A stretch of 7,736 nt of DNA, taken from Anaerolineales bacterium (GTDB lineage: Bacteria > Chloroflexota > Anaerolineae > Anaerolineales > JABWBV01). The position numbers were made by a program, and so were the translations under genes. Positions 1-6,823 of the stretch are shown piece by piece. The first letter of the stretch is position 1; each line of letters begins with the position of its first letter. The DNA lies in the NCBI GenBank assembly GCA_027019845.1, contig JALUWE010000444.1:1-7736 (forward strand). The letters are read 5' to 3'. The notes beneath the pieces are model-generated. The model was not told the origin of the DNA. It searched no databases and worked only from the letters and a program-made list of their open reading frames with translations.

Positions 1-571
1 AGTCTGCGGTCAGGTACCCCCTGCGGGCGTATGCCTCGAAATTAGCGTGTTGCACGAACAAATCAGCGCGGCAACAAAACGTGCAGGTCAGGATGAAGTT
101 GTCGAACAGCAGAGGTTCGTATACCTCGCCCTGGGGCATCTCCCGGCCCAGCGCGGCCCAATGGCTGGGTTGCTCGCGGTCAGGGTACAAAAAATCCACA
201 TCGCTGTACACCGCGCCGATGGTGGGGTTGGCGAGCAGAAAGGCCACGTTTGCGGCTACTTTGTCGGGCTTGTAGTAGTCGTCGGATTCGAGGATGGCGA
301 CGAAATCACCACGGATGTGGTTTTTCAGTTCGTTCAGGGTGGGAATCAGCCCCAGATTGCGGCTGTGGCGTTTCAAAATCAGACGGGTGAATGCCTGGTG
401 CAAGCGTTCCCGGTAGCTGCACAGCCTGTCCCAGGTGGCATCCGTGGAGGCGTCGTCAATGATGATCAGTTCGATGTTGGGGTAGGTTTGCGCCAGCAGA
501 CCGCCCACGTAATTGTCCAGGTAGCGGGCGTGGTTGTAGGCGGGTGTCAGGATGGAGACCAGCGGAGTCAT
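1..571 (-). CDS. Family 2 glycosyltransferase, partial (C-terminus outside window)
   Basis: The reading frame starts at ATG 571 and runs off the left edge, giving 190 residues of a GT-A fold glycosyltransferase that would transfer a sugar from a nucleotide-sugar donor at the cytoplasmic face of the membrane. Visible family features are the N-terminal strand VSILTPAYNHARYL (residues 5-18), the nucleotide-binding IDDASTD (38-44), RNLGLIPTLN (71-80) and the metal-binding DXD-type motif ILESDDYY (93-100), followed by YSDVDF (122-127). The acceptor-side half is missing. Its ATG overlaps the TGA of the ATPase gene (ATGA, 568-571), which suggests translational coupling and one operon; a GAGGA lies immediately before the ATG. 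The context of an ABC glycan exporter implies a role in building the exported polysaccharide. Donor and acceptor cannot be told from the sequence. Confidence 0.93.
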   Translation of the reverse strand, partial: MTPLVSILTPAYNHARYLDNYVGGLLAQTYPNIELIIIDDASTDATWDRLCSYRERLHQAFTRLILKRHSRNLGLIPTLNELKNHIRGDFVAILESDDYYKPDKVAANVAFLLANPTIGAVYSDVDFLYPDREQPSHWAALGREMPQGEVYEPLLFDNFILTCTFCCRADLFVQHANFEAYARRGYLTAD

Positions 572-1863
572 TCCTCGTCGTCCAGTGACGAAATCTGCCA
601 GCCGGTGCGCCAGTAAAAGTGCCCCCAGGTCTTGGGCACCTGGTTACCCCAATCGAACGGGTCCGCGGGCAGGATGTCCAGCGCAAAGGCTTTGGAGAAC
701 CAGGTGTAGTCGCGGTGCCGGTTGCCAAACCAGACCGAGACGAAATATAGCCCACTGTTGAGTGGAATTTCGCCCAGATCGCAGTGGATGCGCCAGCGTT
801 GGGCCTCGCCGCGGCCGTGTATCTTTTGGAATTTGCTGCTGGTGCCCACCACCGGATTGTCCAGCGCGTCGAACAGGATGAGGCCCGCGGTGACCTCGCG
901 TACCGGCTGCGGGCAGATGATCTCGAAGTCGAAGCGGACGGGATGCCCACAGGTGAACTGAATTTCGCGGCTGTCGCGCAGCAGGCGAAACCCGCTCCCT
1001 TCGGCGTCTTCGACCACCACCGCGCGGTTGGTTTCCGGGCGGCGGGTGGTGTACCGGGCGATCACGTCCAGGATTTCTCCCTGATAGGCCACACGCCCCC
1101 GCTCGAGCAGCATCCCCCACTGGCACAGGCTGCCCACGGCCCCCATGTTATGACTCACAAACAGCACCGTCCTCCCCTCGCGGGCCACCTCCCCCATCTT
1201 GCCCAGGCACTTCTTCTGAAAATCCGCGTCTCCCACGGCCAGCACTTCATCGATCAGCAAAATCTCCGGCTCCAGGTGTGCGGCGACGGAGAAGGCCAGG
1301 CGGACGCGCATCCCGCTGGAGTAGCGTTTGACCGGGGTGTCGATGAATTTTTCCACGCCGGAGAAGTCCACGATTTCGTCGAATTTACGGTCGATCTCGG
1401 CTTTGGTCATGCCCAAAATCGTGCCGTTGAGGTAGATGTTCTCCCGTCCGGTGAGTTCGGGGTGGAAGCCGGTGCCCACTTCGAGCAGGCTGGAGACGCG
1501 ACCGCGCAGCTCCACGCGGCCGCGGGTGGGGTAGGTGATGCGCGATAGAATTTTGAGCAGCGTGCTCTTCCCCGCGCCGTTGCGCCCGATGATGCCGACC
1601 ACTTCGCCGCGCTCGACTTCGAAGGAAACATCCTTGAGTGCCCAGATAACATCATCGCCGCTGGCACGGGGAACGCTGGCAGGTTGGAAGGTTGGCACGT
1701 TGTCGTCGAAGCGCGTCAGGCGGCGCAGGTTGCGCAGATTGCGGAGGGGGTGTGTGAGCAGGTCGCCGAGCGCGCCGGCCAGGGTGTCGTGGGTTTTTTC
1801 CCGCCGGCCGATGCGGTAGCGTTTGCTCAGGTTTTGGACGCGGATGGCTGTGTTTTTTTGCAT
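568..1863 (-). CDS. Polysaccharide ABC transporter ATP-binding protein, Wzt-like with C-terminal glycan-binding-type domain
   Basis: This is the ATPase of an ABC-2 exporter that moves lipid-linked O-antigen, capsule or teichoic-type polymers across the inner membrane. I start it at ATG 1863 (431 aa); an in-frame TTG at 1881 adds six residues, and neither start has a good ribosome binding site. In ATG numbering the Walker A GRNGAGKST spans 93-101, the signature YSSGM 181-185, the Walker B ILLIDE 201-206 and the H-loop SH 237-238. As in Wzt homologues, TGFHPELTGREN (about 131-142) stands where the Q-loop would be. Residues about 280-425 form a beta-rich extension like Wzt C-terminal domains that bind the polymer's terminal sugar, so termination or export is probably modification-specific. 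Residues 55-65 are encoded by a short 8-bp repeat array. It pairs with the upstream permease gene and is coupled to the downstream glycosyltransferase. Confidence 0.95.
   Translation of the reverse strand: MQKNTAIRVQNLSKRYRIGRREKTHDTLAGALGDLLTHPLRNLRNLRRLTRFDDNVPTFQPASVPRASGDDVIWALKDVSFEVERGEVVGIIGRNGAGKSTLLKILSRITYPTRGRVELRGRVSSLLEVGTGFHPELTGRENIYLNGTILGMTKAEIDRKFDEIVDFSGVEKFIDTPVKRYSSGMRVRLAFSVAAHLEPEILLIDEVLAVGDADFQKKCLGKMGEVAREGRTVLFVSHNMGAVGSLCQWGMLLERGRVAYQGEILDVIARYTTRRPETNRAVVVEDAEGSGFRLLRDSREIQFTCGHPVRFDFEIICPQPVREVTAGLILFDALDNPVVGTSSKFQKIHGRGEAQRWRIHCDLGEIPLNSGLYFVSVWFGNRHRDYTWFSKAFALDILPADPFDWGNQVPKTWGHFYWRTGWQISSLDDEE
1670..1701. repeat. Four degenerate 8-bp tandem repeats inside the Wzt-like gene
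   Basis: On the plus strand the units are GGAACGCT, GGCAGGTT, then GGAAGGTT and GGCACGTT, head to tail without gaps (consensus GGMANGYT). Read on the coding strand, an AACCTTCC-type octamer gives the eight-residue cycle NLPTFQPS; here the protein reads NVPTFQPASVP. The array lies in the linker between the N-terminal beta strand and the first core strand (VIWALKDVSF) of the ATPase, where extra residues should be tolerated. Confidence 0.55.
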
Positions 1864-1877
1864 TTTTGCACCGAATG

Positions 1878-1949
1878 TCAACCGAAGTGCAACAGAATCG
1901 CCAGCTCAAGGCCTGTGGCAGTCAGATAATTCAGTGCCTGTGCTACGAA
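1878..1949 (-). pseudogene. Remnant resembling the C-terminus of a GxxExxY-family protein
   Basis: The spacer of about 170 bp between the permease stop and the ATPase start encodes, in one minus frame, FVAQALNYLTATGLELAIL followed by LHFG and a TGA stop. From memory of the family, this matches the conserved end of GxxExxY proteins (a small nuclease-like fold family), whose C-termini read roughly AQ-LNYL-ATG-(6)-L-NFG. The upstream family portion, including the GxxExxY motif, is absent: the frame continues into sequence antisense-free but unrelated to the family and overlaps the end of the permease gene in another frame. I read this as a deletion scar of a gene that once sat inside the operon. 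The TGA overlaps the alternative TTG start of the ATPase. The match is short (about 23 residues) and recalled, not computed. Confidence 0.4.
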
Positions 1950-2031
1950 GGATTTCAACCACCACGTTTCATCCTTTTGCGTTCTAAACCTCATCCCCAA
2001 AAACCCATTCGTGCTATCCGGTGCCACTACC

Positions 2032-2913
2032 TCACACCACATCCGCAAAGATTCTTTCCATCCGGCGGAAATACAGCAAGCCGCTGACCACCAGCGCGGC
2101 CGCGACCACACCGCCCACCCCCAGCAAGTCCCACGGCATGGGGTTGGTGCCCAACAGCGCGGAGCGAAAGCCCTCGATCACCCCGGCCATCGGGAACAGG
2201 CCGTAGAGCAGCCGGAAACGCGGCGGCACGCTGCTGGCCGGGTACACCACCGGCGCGGCGTACATCAACAATTGCACCCCAAACGACATGGCGTACTTGA
2301 CATCGCGGTACTGCACTGCCAGCGCGGTCAGCCACATGCCCATCCCGGCTGCGGTCAGCATCATCAACAGCACCAGCAGCGGCAGGGCCAGCCCCCAAAC
2401 CGTTGGCGCAATGCCATACCACAGCATCAACCCGAACAGGATCAACAGCGCGATGCCAAAATCCAATAGCTTGGCCAGCACGGGCGCCAGCGGGATCACC
2501 AAACGCGGAAAATACACCTTCGTGATCATGTTCGATGAGGCGATCAGGCTGCCGGTCGCGGCGGTCAACGCGTTGGCGAAATACGTCCACGGCACCAGCG
2601 CGGTGTAGCTGAAAATCGCGTAGGGCACACCGTCGGAGCTGACCCGTGCCAGCCCCCCGAACACCACGGTGAACACAATCATGCTGAACACCGGCTGGAT
2701 CACAGCCCAGCCCACCCCCAGCACGGATTGGGCGTAGCGCGTCTTCACGTCCCGCCAGACCAGGAAGAAGAACAAATCCCGGTAACGCCACAACTCTTCC
2801 CAATCGATCAGCTGCCAGCCCCGGGGCGGTTCGATGACCAGCGTATGCTCGTTCGTAGTGGTTGGCTTCACAGTCATCCCATTTTCAACAGGCACGCTCC
2901 GCCCTTCCGACAT
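2032..2913 (-). CDS. Polysaccharide ABC-2 exporter permease, Wzm-like
   Basis: This integral membrane protein forms the export channel that works with the Wzt-like ATPase encoded next. I start it at ATG 2913 (293 aa). A TTG at 2934 would add seven residues and ATG 2877 would remove twelve; none has a clear ribosome binding site, so the start is uncertain. In ATG-2913 numbering, the amphipathic gate-helix region DWEELWRYRDLFFFLVWRD spans about 37-55. Hydrophobic segments follow at about 64-88, 98-123, 138-168, 176-198, 209-226 and 263-282. Family hallmarks include GVGWAVIQP (66-74), DGVPYAIFSYTALVPW (94-109), ITKVYFPRL (130-138) and QYRDVKY (201-207). Its length fits the family (260-300 aa). 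It follows the NusG-like gene after a repeat-containing spacer and precedes the ATPase gene by about 170 bp. Confidence 0.94.
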   Translation of the reverse strand: MSEGRSVPVENGMTVKPTTTNEHTLVIEPPRGWQLIDWEELWRYRDLFFFLVWRDVKTRYAQSVLGVGWAVIQPVFSMIVFTVVFGGLARVSSDGVPYAIFSYTALVPWTYFANALTAATGSLIASSNMITKVYFPRLVIPLAPVLAKLLDFGIALLILFGLMLWYGIAPTVWGLALPLLVLLMMLTAAGMGMWLTALAVQYRDVKYAMSFGVQLLMYAAPVVYPASSVPPRFRLLYGLFPMAGVIEGFRSALLGTNPMPWDLLGVGGVVAAALVVSGLLYFRRMERIFADVV

Positions 2914-2946
2914 GCCCAGGCCGTCGGCAAGCAAGAGGCCCCAAAG

Positions 2947-2995
2947 GTTTGAGTTTTGAGTTTGAAGACCAACTCAAAACTTAAACTTTCAACTT
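2947..2995. repeat. Heptamer array with switched orientation forming a long hairpin, NusG-like/permease spacer
   Basis: Seven consecutive 7-bp units fill the spacer: three of type KTTTGAG (2947-2967) followed by four of the nearly complementary type NNNAACT (2968-2995). The orientation switch makes an inverted repeat: 2952-2962 pairs perfectly with 2971-2981 around an 8-nt loop. With two G-U pairs the stem extends to 2944-2962 / 2971-2989 in a plus-strand transcript; in the minus-strand operon transcript those two positions are mismatches. It is AT-rich and has no clear U-tract, so it is not a classical terminator, though it could pause transcription or protect RNA ends. Confidence 0.6.
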
Positions 2996-2998
2996 TCG

Positions 2999-3520
2999 CT
3001 ACCGCTTTTTCTTACGCTTGATGCGCTCGATCTGGCCGGACTTCAGTTCCACCGGCACCTGCCGGGAGCCGATGAACTCGAGCAGCACGCGCACGCGCTC
3101 GTGGTCCGGCAAACGGGTGTCGAAAATGGCTTCGTAACCGGCAAAAGGCCCGGATTGGATGCGCACCGGATCGCCCGGCTTGAGGCCGTCGAACACCTCA
3201 CCGCCGGCCGCGGCAATGGCCTCCACTTTGGCGCGAATCGCGTGAATCAGATTTTCGGGCACGTAGGCCGGCTCCCCCCCGAACATCACCAGCCCCACCG
3301 CGTGCGGCATCCACTGAAAGGTCGAGATACCGGTCTCCTCCAGGTTGACGCGCACGAACATATAGCCCGGAAAATAAGGCTTCACCTTCTTGGCCCGCGG
3401 GTTGACCGGGTTGACGCGCAACCGCGGGTAAAAGACCTCGATGTTACGGGTTTGCAAATAGCGGAAAACAACGTCCTCTTTGCGCGGTTTGCTGCGCAAT
3501 GCGTACCATTTGGGCGCCAC
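2999..3520 (-). CDS. Specialised NusG/RfaH-type transcription antitermination protein
   Basis: The 173-aa product has the two-domain NusG layout. The NGN domain (about 3-100) begins with KWYALRSKPRKED, where general NusG has W-Y--------E, and contains the core PYFPGYMFVRVNL (48-60). A KOW domain follows (about 115-168) with GDPVRIQSGPFAGYEAIF (116-133), ending in the basic tail RIKRKKKR. Proteins of this type bind RNA polymerase and let it read through long operons. Its place directly ahead of polysaccharide export genes matches the operon-specific paralogues (RfaH, Bacteroides UpxY, LoaP) rather than housekeeping nusG, which normally sits with secE and rplK; neither is present here. The start is GTG 3520: an AGGAGG lies six bases upstream, and the previous gene stops one base before the GTG, implying translational coupling. 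No DNA recognition site (ops-like) could be identified. Confidence 0.93.
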   Translation of the reverse strand: MAPKWYALRSKPRKEDVVFRYLQTRNIEVFYPRLRVNPVNPRAKKVKPYFPGYMFVRVNLEETGISTFQWMPHAVGLVMFGGEPAYVPENLIHAIRAKVEAIAAAGGEVFDGLKPGDPVRIQSGPFAGYEAIFDTRLPDHERVRVLLEFIGSRQVPVELKSGQIERIKRKKKR

Positions 3521-3521
3521 C

Positions 3522-3731
3522 TCATCCCTCCTTCCGAATACTGCCCGGACGCCACTTGAGCGCGTCGATGCTCTTTTGCGTCACCAGAAAACGCAGACGG
3601 CCTTTCTCGACCACCAGACGCACCTCGCCAAACTCACCCAGCGAGGAGAGCGCTTCGTCGATCATGGCAATCTGATCCGGGCGCAAGAATTTGAGAGCGG
3701 TTGGCTTTTTCAAGAACTGTTCTTGTGTCAT
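3522..3731 (-). CDS. Small conserved-looking protein of unknown function, paired with the NusG-like gene
   Basis: A 69-residue protein starts at ATG 3731 with only a weak ribosome binding site (GGGA about 14 bases upstream). I do not recognise a named family. The sequence looks like a compact folded domain: a helix around RPDQIAMIDEALSSLG (17-32), two strands around GEVRLVVEKGRLRFLVTQ (35-52), then a short helix SIDALKW. There is no signal peptide, membrane segment or cysteine. Its stop codon is one base from the GTG of the NusG-like gene, and its last codons contain that gene's AGGAGG, so the two are almost certainly co-translated. Position suggests a regulatory partner of the NusG paralogue, loosely analogous to UpxZ, which accompanies UpxY in Bacteroides capsule operons, but no sequence similarity is claimed. 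Confidence 0.75.
   Translation of the reverse strand: MTQEQFLKKPTALKFLRPDQIAMIDEALSSLGEFGEVRLVVEKGRLRFLVTQKSIDALKWRPGSIRKEG
3527..3532 (-). promoter_or_regulatory. Strong Shine-Dalgarno AGGAGG for the NusG-like gene
   Basis: A perfect AGGAGG stands six bases before GTG 3520, embedded in the last codons of the upstream small gene. It fixes the unusual GTG start and is much stronger than any other ribosome binding site in the window, which suggests the factor is made efficiently. Confidence 0.8.
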
Positions 3732-3754
3732 GCTCGTTCGTTCCCATAGTAAGC

Positions 3755-3793
3755 AAAATCCTCTTCGCGGGATTTTTCACCTCTACGAAGAAG
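3755..3793 (-). promoter_or_regulatory. Operon leader with two competing inverted repeats (attenuator-like, weak)
   Basis: On the minus-strand transcript AAAATCC (3776-3770) can pair with GGATTTT (3761-3755) around an 8-nt loop, ending in a U-rich arm. An upstream arm CTTCTTCG (3793-3786) can instead pair with CGAAGAGG (3767-3760) with one G-U pair. The second pairing uses the loop and the first two bases of the downstream arm of the first, so the two cannot fully coexist. The stems are short. The position, 24 bases before the ATG of the operon's first gene, fits a leader regulatory site, but function is inferred. Confidence 0.3.
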
Positions 3794-3829
3794 GATTGTT
3801 CCAAAGGTGTATGCGTTTGTTATGAAGAC

Positions 3830-3838
3830 ATTCTAACA
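3830..3838 (-). promoter_or_regulatory. Candidate extended -10 promoter for the polysaccharide operon
   Basis: The minus strand reads TGTTAGAAT, a TG-N extended -10 with 5 of 6 matches to TATAAT. There is no good -35 hexamer at 16-18 bp, as is common for extended -10 promoters. It would start transcription roughly 90 bases before the ATG of the small gene and include the paired-repeat leader. It lies in the only spacer between the dehydrogenase gene and the operon. Confidence 0.35.
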
Positions 3839-3892
3839 TGTTCTGGGCAAAAACATCTCTCCTGGTAGTACTCCAGTCCTACGCAAATTTCG

Positions 3893-6823
3893 TTATCCTT
3901 TCAATGCACTTTGCAACACTTGCGCCGGGTGCAGCGCCTTTCTGCCCGTGCCGTGCTCGATCTGGGCGCGGCAACTAACGCCCGCGGCCACGATCAGCGT
4001 CTCCGCGGGCTGTTGGCGCACCGCGGGCAGCAGCCGCCGCTCGGCCATCGCCATCGAAATCTCGTAGTGCTCGGCCTCGTACCCGAACGAACCGGCCATG
4101 CCGCAGCAGCCCGAATCCACCTCCTCCACCGAATAGCCGGGCAGCGAGAGCGTGCGCTTGCTCGGCCCCATGCCCACCAGCGATTTCTGGTGGCAGTGCC
4201 CGTGCAGCAGGATGTGTTTCTCCTCCCTCTCGAATGCCAGGTGCAGCCGCCCCTCCTCGGCCAGGCGCGCGATGAACTCCTCGAACAGCAGGCTGTGCGC
4301 GGCGATCTTGGGGGGGCGTTCATCGCCGGGCAGCAGGTAGAGGTACTCGTCGCGCAGGGTCAGCAGGCAGCTTGGCTCCAGCCCCACGATGGGGATGCCC
4401 TGCGCCGCGTAGGGGTAGAGCCGCGCCACCGTGTCCCGTGCCGCGCCGCGCGCCTGCTCCAGCAGCCCTTTGGAGATCATCGGGCGGCCACAGCACCCAT
4501 GCCCCGGCAGCACCACCTCGAACCCGGCAGCCTCCAGCACCTCCACCGCCGCGCGGGCCACCTCCGGGTGCTGGTAGGTGTTGAACGTGTCGTTGAACAA
4601 GACGACAGTTGCAGGTTGACCGCTTACTTTCGACCGGGGACTTTCGACCTGCGACCGTTTTGCAAACCACCTGGTAAACGGCTGCCGCGCGAACCGCGGC
4701 AACCCGCGGCGGGGGCTGATCCCGATCTGCTGCAACCCCCAGCGGGCGGGACGCGACCCGATCAGCCGGTTGACGACCGGGGCCAGCACCCCGCTCGAGA
4801 ACCGGCTGGCCCGCGCGATGTCCGCAAACAGCCGCGAGCGCAGCGGCACGCGGTGGGTGCGGTAGTACTGCGCCAGGAACTCGAATTTGATCTTCGCCAT
4901 GTCCACCGCGGAGGGACACTCGGCCTTACAGGCCTTGCACTCCACGCACAAATCCATCACCTGGTACATGCGCTCGCTGGTGAATTCGGCGTGCGGCAGC
5001 GCGCCGGAGAGCGCGGCGCGCAGCGCGTTGGCGCGACCGCGGGTGCTGTGCTCCTCCTCGCGGGTGACCATGAAGCTGGGGCACATCGTGCCGGTGGTCT
5101 TCTTGCGGCACACGCCCACCCCGCTGCAATTTTCGATGGCGCGGTCGAAGCCCAGATCGTCGCTGAAGTCCAGGAAGGTTTCGATGGGGGTGGCGCGGTA
5201 GTCCGTGCCGTAGCGCAGGTTTTCGGTCATCGGCCCGGCGTCCACGATGTTGCCGGGGTTGAGGAGGTTGTGGGGGTCGAAGGCCTGTTTGGTTTGGCGG
5301 TAGAGGGCGTAGAGTTCGGGGCCGAAGAAATGCTGGTTGATCCAGCTTCGGGCGCGGCCGTCGCCGTGTTCGCTGGAGAGCGAGCCGCCGTATTCGCCCA
5401 GCAACTCGACCGAAAACTGCATGATGGCGGGCATTTTTTGGATGTCGCTGGCGATTTTGGTGTTGATCAGCGGGCGCACGTGCAGGCAGCCCGCGCTGGC
5501 GTGCGCGTAGTAGCCCACCTCGGTGCCCAGATCGTGGCAAAAACGCTCGATCTGCAAAATGTAATCGGCCAGATACTCGACCGGCACCGCGGCGTCTTCG
5601 ATGAAGGGGATCGGTTTGTAATCGCCTTTGACGCTCATCAGGAAGCCCAGCGCGACCTTGCGCACCTTCCAGACGCGGGCCTGTTCCTGGGGGTCGAGCA
5701 CCCGCGTGATCCCCTGGCCGGCGCGGTGGCGTCGCAGGTGGTCGTCCAGGCGGTCGAGGCGGCTGCGCAGCTCGGCTTCGTTCTGGCCGTAAAATTCGGT
5801 GATCAGCACGCAGTTCGGGTCGCCCTGAAGGAAGGCGGCCAGCAGCCGGGCGTATTCGGGCACTTTGCGGCAGTTGGTCAGGCCGATGTGGTCGATCAGC
5901 TCGACCGCGGAGGGTTCGATCTCCAGGATGAGCGGCACCGCGGAGAGGGCTTCTTTCAGGCTGGCGAAGTGGACGATGCCCACCGCGGTGCGTTGGGGCC
6001 GCGGCACCAGGTTGAGCTTGATCTCGGTGATCACGGCCAGGGTGCCCTCCGCGCCGGAGACCAGTTTGGCCAGGTTGAAGCGCGGGTCGCGCGGCCAGCG
6101 GAACGAGGTCCCCTCGACGAAGCGGTCCAGGTTGTAGCCGCCGCAGCGCCGCCAGTGGCGCGGGGTGCCGGCGCGGATGGCCGGCGCGCCGCGGCGGGTC
6201 AGGTCGTGGATTTTGCGGTAAATTTCGCCTTCCAGGCCGGGGGCCTGGCGTTTCTGCGCCAGTTCGTGCTCCGCCAGCGGCCCGAAACGGGTGCGGGTGC
6301 CGTCGCTGAGGATGACATCCATTTCGAGCACGTGGTCCGCGGTCATGCCGTACAGGATGGAGTGCGCGCCGGTGGAGTTGTTGGAGACGATGCCGCCCAG
6401 GGAGGCGCGGTTGCTGCTGGCCGGGTCGGGACCGAATTGCAGACCGTAGGGGCGCAGGTACAGGTTGAGTTCGTCCAGCACCAGGCCGGGTTGCAGGCGC
6501 ACCCAGCGCTCTTCCCGGTTGACCTCCAGCACCTGGTCGAGGTGCCGGGTGGTGTCCATCACCAGGGCCTGGTTGACCGCCTGGCCTGCCAGGCTGCTGC
6601 CCGCGCCGCGCGGCAATAGGGGGATTTGGTATTGGGCGGCCAGCTCGACCGCGGCGTGCAGGTCTTCAGAGGTGCGCGGGATCAGCACGCCGAAAGGTTC
6701 GACCTGGTAGATGCTGGCGTCGGTGCTGTAGAACACACGGCTGTACGCGTCGGTGCGCAGCTCTCCGGCCACGCGTTTGCCGAGTTCGTGCAGGAAGTCG
6801 GGGAGGGGGGAGGGAGGGGGCAT
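3893..6823 (-). CDS. FAD-linked, iron-sulfur 2-hydroxyacid dehydrogenase with CCG domains (D-lactate / D-2-hydroxyglutarate dehydrogenase superfamily)
   Basis: The 976-aa protein fuses an oxidoreductase with its electron-transfer module, as in the YdiJ-type and D-lactate dehydrogenase proteins. The PCMH-type FAD-binding domain (about 41-275) carries PRGAGSSLAGQA (71-82) and GPDPASSNRASLGGIVSNNS (131-150). The FAD oxidase C-terminal domain (about 277-525) carries HASAGCLH (441-448) and SSEHGDGR (483-490), candidate metal and substrate ligands. An Fe-S region follows with C566, C572, C581 and the complete CVECKACKAECP (C626, C629, C632, C636). Two CCG (cysteine-rich) domains follow, with CCG at 777-779 and 907-909 plus C819 and C877. 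It would oxidise a D-2-hydroxyacid and pass electrons to a membrane or soluble acceptor; the substrate is not decidable. The linker at about 723-737 is encoded by a heptamer array. The start ATG 6823 lies in a C-rich tract with no ribosome binding site, so the N-terminus is uncertain (GTG at residue 18 is an alternative). Confidence 0.93.
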   Translation of the reverse strand: MPPPSPLPDFLHELGKRVAGELRTDAYSRVFYSTDASIYQVEPFGVLIPRTSEDLHAAVELAAQYQIPLLPRGAGSSLAGQAVNQALVMDTTRHLDQVLEVNREERWVRLQPGLVLDELNLYLRPYGLQFGPDPASSNRASLGGIVSNNSTGAHSILYGMTADHVLEMDVILSDGTRTRFGPLAEHELAQKRQAPGLEGEIYRKIHDLTRRGAPAIRAGTPRHWRRCGGYNLDRFVEGTSFRWPRDPRFNLAKLVSGAEGTLAVITEIKLNLVPRPQRTAVGIVHFASLKEALSAVPLILEIEPSAVELIDHIGLTNCRKVPEYARLLAAFLQGDPNCVLITEFYGQNEAELRSRLDRLDDHLRRHRAGQGITRVLDPQEQARVWKVRKVALGFLMSVKGDYKPIPFIEDAAVPVEYLADYILQIERFCHDLGTEVGYYAHASAGCLHVRPLINTKIASDIQKMPAIMQFSVELLGEYGGSLSSEHGDGRARSWINQHFFGPELYALYRQTKQAFDPHNLLNPGNIVDAGPMTENLRYGTDYRATPIETFLDFSDDLGFDRAIENCSGVGVCRKKTTGTMCPSFMVTREEEHSTRGRANALRAALSGALPHAEFTSERMYQVMDLCVECKACKAECPSAVDMAKIKFEFLAQYYRTHRVPLRSRLFADIARASRFSSGVLAPVVNRLIGSRPARWGLQQIGISPRRGLPRFARQPFTRWFAKRSQVESPRSKVSGQPATVVLFNDTFNTYQHPEVARAAVEVLEAAGFEVVLPGHGCCGRPMISKGLLEQARGAARDTVARLYPYAAQGIPIVGLEPSCLLTLRDEYLYLLPGDERPPKIAAHSLLFEEFIARLAEEGRLHLAFEREEKHILLHGHCHQKSLVGMGPSKRTLSLPGYSVEEVDSGCCGMAGSFGYEAEHYEISMAMAERRLLPAVRQQPAETLIVAAGVSCRAQIEHGTGRKALHPAQVLQSALKG
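4607..4655. repeat. 7-bp periodic array inside the dehydrogenase gene (interdomain linker)
   Basis: On the plus strand six consecutive 7-mers (4614-4655) end in AC, five of them in GAC; TTTCGAC occurs twice, and a looser seventh unit (AGTTGCA) precedes them. The six units make 42 bp, exactly 14 codons, and encode residues about 723-737 (RSQVESPRSKVSGQP). This polar, low-complexity stretch lies between the Fe-S region and the first CCG domain (VVLFNDTFNTY). The period and the tolerance of the site suggest that an intergenic-type array expanded within the gene without breaking the frame. Confidence 0.55.

Noticed and set aside
47..616. A 189-codon open frame on the plus strand
   Set aside because: It is antisense to the glycosyltransferase, which has clear GT2 motifs.
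784..1548. A 254-codon open frame on the plus strand
   Set aside because: It is antisense to the ATPase gene with its intact Walker A, signature and Walker B motifs.
1878..2111. A complete 77-codon gene on the minus strand
   Set aside because: Its first half overlaps the end of the permease gene in another frame and looks non-coding; only the end has family-like sequence, so I treat that part as a remnant.
3852..3876. Intrinsic terminator for the dehydrogenase gene around CTGG-(7)-CCAG
   Set aside because: The stem is only four base pairs and no U-tract follows in the right place on the minus strand.
3911..6619. A 902-codon open frame on the plus strand
   Set aside because: It is fully antisense to the dehydrogenase gene, whose domains and cysteine motifs are unmistakable. 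The plus-strand product is rich in A, V, G, Q and H with no recognisable domain, as expected for a shadow frame in GC-rich DNA.
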